Assembly (NCBI GenBank): GCA_964439625.1
Contig: CAYTPI010000014.1
Span: forward strand, 1-64,000
DNA from: CAYTPI01 sp964439625
GTDB lineage: Bacteria; Chloroflexota; Anaerolineae; Aggregatilineales; UBA3940
Length of the DNA stretch: 64,000 nucleotides
Direction of reading: 5' to 3'
A program made the translations under genes and the position numbers. Positions 61,801 through 64,000 of the stretch are shown piece by piece. How positions within the stretch are numbered: position 1 is the first letter of the stretch; every line of letters starts with the position of its first letter. Below the pieces are notes generated by a model. That model had not been told where the DNA came from and searched no databases. It was given only the letters and a program-made list of their open reading frames with translations.

Positions 61801-64000
61801 TTGTGTCGTTCTCTTCGTACTCATCCGGATTGTCGGAAGCCCCGGTGTTCTCGTCGAACTCGGTGACCATCTTCAAGGTGTACTGGAAGCGCTCACTGTT
61901 TTCCGCAGGCGCAACACATGTGATCGAGCCACTGGTTATGTCTGTCTTTTCGTAGGTCACCACATCTGGGTCAGGCGCACTGTCAGTACAGGTGTACAGT
62001 TCGTCAGTGGCAATCACCTCGAAGAAGAACACGTCGGCTTCGGTTGGTGTATACGACAGCACTGGGTTCTTACTCCCGTTATTAGTGACTGTCGCTGCTA
62101 CCTTAGTACCCGAACTATTGTACATATTGACGTTTAGCCCCGTGATGTTCCCGATTGCCTGGAGTTGCAGTTCAAACGGAATGCCATTGAGGTTGACGTA
62201 GTTGAACCAGTCAACATCGTCGGTTGGGGCGATGGTTGCATCCGTGATGAGCGTGTCCAGTGCGATGCGGTCATCAAAGGCAGTCGAGATGGCCTGTGAG
62301 TCGTTGTCCTCATATGGGTCGCGGGAGACGCTGTTGTTGGTCGTGATCAGTAGTTCGTAGCCGAACAGTTCCGTCAGGATTAGCGGCACGACTTCCACAT
62401 AGAAGATGGCATCACGCTCAAGCGTGCCGGTCAACGTGGAGGCCACACCGCCGCTGCCGCTGCCTATCAATGTGCCGGGCCCTTCGAGGTCACTGCTGTT
62501 GTTGATCAGCTTACAGACGCCGTCATCGCTGTTGTCTGCCGGGGCAGTGCTGCCTGATGCAGCGTAGTATGCGGTGTCGTCAACAGATTCACACTCGTAT
62601 AAATTGTCTGTGTTGGTTGACGGTAAGCAGAGGTCATTAGCGGTTTCACTGTCATCATACACGAGGCAGCGTCGCGTGGTCGCTACAATGCCTTGCAGTT
62701 CAACCGAGGGATCGTAGATCGTGATATCCGTGCCGCTGGTACCAAGTGAGGTGACCAGTGCCTCGAACTCCGCTTCCTTCTCACCTTGGAAGAAGAACCA
62801 ATCCGGGTCGTTAGCCGGTAGGATGGTCAGGTTTTGGATGGTCGTTGGTGTGTTTGCATTGACGGAGTTGGAAATATCCTTCGCTTCATCCGTGACGGCG
62901 TTGACGACGTCGTTTTCTTCGAAGGCATCACCCACGAGGCTGTTGGTTGCTGTGTTTGCACTAGAGACCTTCAGGTTGTAAGAACCCGGTTCGTTGGTCT
63001 TGTAGCCGGCCCCGCCGCAATCCGCGGCACTACCGCTGTTACGGCCTGCCACAAAGATGTAGAAGCCACCCGTCGCATCGGGGTAGTCCGTGGCGGTGGT
63101 CGGTTGGAGGCCAACACAGGGCTCAACCACCACGTAGAAGTCGGTGACTTGCGTGCCAAGGTCAACGGTTGCCGTTTGGCGGGTGTTGCCGAAGAACTCA
63201 ACGGTTGATACTGTGCCGGAGGTTGATGTCTCAAAGCTGGTCGTCGGAACGCCGTACTCGATGACTGTACTACCACATTCGACCACACCGTCACCATCGT
63301 AGTCTGTGTCAGCATTGGCACCAGTGCCACCAACTGCGTCGTCATCACCGCATTCGTTGCGAGTAACGTTAGTTGAAACGTCCGGCTCAAGCGCGACGAA
63401 CACATGGTAATTCTGTGCGGTCAGCGGTTCAAAGTCGAACGTAAACAGGCCTGAACCCTCCGCCCGGAAGACGTCACGTTCGGCAAAGTAGAAGGTGTCA
63501 CTTTCGGCACCGAGACCCTGTTCCAACACATTCCAGTTGGGGAAGTGCGTCAGGTCAAGCTCGTCGTCCAGTTCTTCGGTGATGATACCGACAGTACCCA
63601 GGGTGTCGAAGCTGTCGTTCTGCTCGAACAGGTCCTCACCGACGGAGTTACCGACTGCGGTTATCTCGGTCTCGCTGTTGTTGGACTCAACCTCGTCGAT
63701 AGCGGCTTCGAGGGTAGCGGTTGCTGTGAAAGAGATCGTGGATGATCCCTGTTCAGTCGTCGTTGTCGGCTGCACAGTGATATAGATTTCGTAAGCTTGG
63801 CCCGCTGGGATAAGCTCACCTTCGATCAAGCGACAGGTGAATTGCCCCCCCGACTCATTGCATTTGCCATCAAATGGGTTAGGCGCTTCGTCAATCAAGC
63901 CATCGGGTGGGTCGTCTAGGTCATTTGAACCTGTGCTCGCATAGGCAAAGTCTGTGACTTGACCATTTGCAACGACACCGCTGAGCACCAACTCGTCCGC
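58859..64000 (-). CDS. Giant surface protein with repeated PPC-type domains (5' end outside the window)
   Basis: At least 1710 residues are visible, and the frame is open at the window edge, so the N-terminus is missing. About seven or eight modules of prepeptidase-C-terminal type recur. Each starts with an acidic EENDT-like box (DPYEDNDSQAIS, DEYEENDTIAQATN, DSFEDNDTAAQAAD, DPFENNDTAAQARS) and contains a D-W/Y-F/Y strand (DDVDWFNYV, DADYYTF). Near the C-terminus a Thr/Asp/Glu tract precedes a calcium-binding-type repeat (DTDGDGIPDSEELED). A last PPC unit and an SdrD/CnaB-like end follow. There is no LPXTG motif or terminal membrane helix. It is probably an exported adhesin or surface fibre linked to the secretion-like locus. 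Confidence 0.8.
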   Translation of the reverse strand, partial: ADELVLSGVVANGQVTDFAYASTGSNDLDDPPDGLIDEAPNPFDGKCNESGGQFTCRLIEGELIPAGQAYEIYITVQPTTTTEQGSSTISFTATATLEAAIDEVESNNSETEITAVGNSVGEDLFEQNDSFDTLGTVGIITEELDDELDLTHFPNWNVLEQGLGAESDTFYFAERDVFRAEGSGLFTFDFEPLTAQNYHVFVALEPDVSTNVTRNECGDDDAVGGTGANADTDYDGDGVVECGSTVIEYGVPTTSFETSTSGTVSTVEFFGNTRQTATVDLGTQVTDFYVVVEPCVGLQPTTATDYPDATGGFYIFVAGRNSGSAADCGGAGYKTNEPGSYNLKVSSANTATNSLVGDAFEENDVVNAVTDEAKDISNSVNANTPTTIQNLTILPANDPDWFFFQGEKEAEFEALVTSLGTSGTDITIYDPSVELQGIVATTRRCLVYDDSETANDLCLPSTNTDNLYECESVDDTAYYAASGSTAPADNSDDGVCKLINNSSDLEGPGTLIGSGSGGVASTLTGTLERDAIFYVEVVPLILTELFGYELLITTNNSVSRDPYEDNDSQAISTAFDDRIALDTLITDATIAPTDDVDWFNYVNLNGIPFELQLQAIGNITGLNVNMYNSSGTKVAATVTNNGSKNPVLSYTPTEADVFFFEVIATDELYTCTDSAPDPDVVTYEKTDITSGSITCVAPAENSERFQYTLKMVTEFDENTGASDNPDEYEENDTIAQATNLSSRGLLNTQLTDVTQNPEADDDYWYFITDELISVEVTSLGSGLDLGLFTGSGGTTSIVPTTAADGDICKVVNDTTQATTYVVDTGGSCTPVAGSTVTDVGGLTNQGVGLNTTTLTFSPENISQQFWLQVTPDSVDSTDGLDDVFPYYLTVNLGAAATSSSGVAGDSFEDNDTAAQAADIANSLNKTFDASIFPAGDADYYTFTSESDDMELNIVNFGPEDVIVTVFTPNPSGGFEEGTFCDGASRASLTDATGDSSNAGADCSIRTNSDTTMLATPSGAGTYIVEVLPVGNAVTYNYKLQVIDDREAVVVSQSDLEDPFENNDTAAQARSNSAANVTGEFGSTITTANIEPVNDEDWYLIRFEGSLVTSANALDDNYLALELYETDGSTFAYGSHGGTSALTPADQQTTNAACESSGNYSKNPSLTSPTDDLFPLGNYYLRVIPCKANATTDYFLTLNFDADGDGSVDGSGGSSSSGIITDDEYEDNEGFNDIDGGILGANDLNVENRVTLYESNPNGLSDPPDDIDIYPFFGEGDISATVDSLSSQQLTAGLYDSSGSLISSTVVTGGAGPNTGQATGTNLTLALSGAAESLYFLRVECGESDCPDSGFFYDFFIDDGGLSVVETPETPTSTTEDDETTDEDDEDDETTDEDDEETTTEEDPDDPSTLDTDGDGIPDSEELEDEVSGATCDQNVDLAERNNRFDQAFRIAAGNTIDLNFDPGCLDGPDIDYFAMTIKTDIVYTCETSNLGTGVDTNMVLYGPSADTSNQIVSNDDINTQNGEINSRVTFTAGYSGTAYILVQQNGVLSSVEDSDYTLSCFTGTASGTDTTGTGSTDSTGTGTDADGEGGIDDIIVQLLRVPTAVPELSTEETGVVDVSVLVGVDNNVNDLIDLTEGVNLVSVRALNPTNNTLVASGVTDPQGNVRMLATVEEDGEVLIVIPLLSVGRAFRPDDEQQDYVLTLVAGTTPGIIP
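59810..59885. repeat. Tandem GA/TC-rich repeat encoding the acidic Thr/Asp/Glu tract
   Basis: Units of the type ATCATCTTCATCAGTCGTCTC recur in tandem with shorter ATCTTC copies. On the coding strand they give DDETTDEDDEDDETTDEDDE. The tract is likely flexible and prone to length changes. Confidence 0.65.

Noticed and set aside
35447..64000. Calling the - strand locus a complete integrative conjugative element
   Set aside because: No relaxase, integrase, excisionase pair or attachment repeats could be found in the visible part.
1..64000. tRNA, rRNA or CRISPR genes
   Set aside because: None was recognised in the intergenic stretches read by eye. A covariance-model scan would be needed to exclude small RNAs.

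Overview
The window (64,000 bases) looks like chromosomal DNA of a Chloroflexota bacterium, probably of the Anaerolineae or a close relative. This placement is inference. It rests on lipoproteins with a lipobox followed by long Glu/Ala or Pro/Thr linkers, TIR/formylglycine-enzyme-like fusions, PPC-repeat surface proteins, and a type IV secretion (T4SS)-like set that has inner-membrane and ATPase parts but no outer-membrane core proteins. A run of 10 N at 40453-40462 shows that this is a draft assembly.

Layout. (1) 0.1-11.2 kb, + strand: an RpiR/SIS regulator, then an RbsBAC-type ABC sugar importer, then two methylthioribose-1-phosphate isomerases (mtnA type) and two methylthioribose kinases (mtnK type). 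These are arranged isomerase-kinase-X-kinase-isomerase around X, a solute-binding-protein-like gene without a signal peptide. Together they would import, phosphorylate and isomerise 5-methylthioribose, 5-deoxyribose or a related pentose. The next enzyme is not in the window. (2) 11.3-17.2 kb: a small HTH protein with a palindromic operator candidate, two paralogous membrane proteins, two frameshifted genes (one PH-like, one pentapeptide-repeat) and a pair of zinc-ribbon membrane proteins. (3) 17.4-26.4 kb: a divergent GntR/FCD regulator and a catabolic operon of cytochrome P450, a 35-codon ORF, and pcaD, pcaC, pcaH, pcaG, pcaB, fused pcaIJ and pcaF. This is the whole protocatechuate branch of the beta-ketoadipate pathway. 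A TTGACG-N17-TATATT promoter is overlapped by a 16-bp palindrome of the type that FCD regulators bind. A terminator closes the operon. (4) 26.5-34 kb: a TIR protein whose C-type-lectin-like end resembles a diversity-generating-retroelement target, a gamma-glutamylcyclotransferase-like gene, unknown genes, an orphan solute-binding lipoprotein, PhoU and ribokinase.

(5) 34-64 kb, almost all on the - strand: a large T4SS-like locus. In transcription order it holds a giant PPC-repeat surface protein (5' end outside the window), an M23 peptidase, a secreted CnaB-like membrane protein, two paralogous VirB6/TrbL-like polytopic proteins, a membrane protein with a possible degenerate sortase-like domain, a PrgI/VirB3-like protein, a VirB4 ATPase, an acidic protein and a VirD4 coupling ATPase. 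After these come a coupled 41-residue ORF, a Gln-rich protein, HTH/ImmA-IrrE-like proteins interleaved with unknown proteins, and a J-domain membrane protein. Three HTH/IrrE-like proteins flank or lie inside the locus, and all three have lost the zinc-binding histidines of HExxH. No relaxase, integrase or origin of transfer was seen. The locus could be a resident secretion or contact system or part of an integrated element, and it is the most unusual feature of the window.
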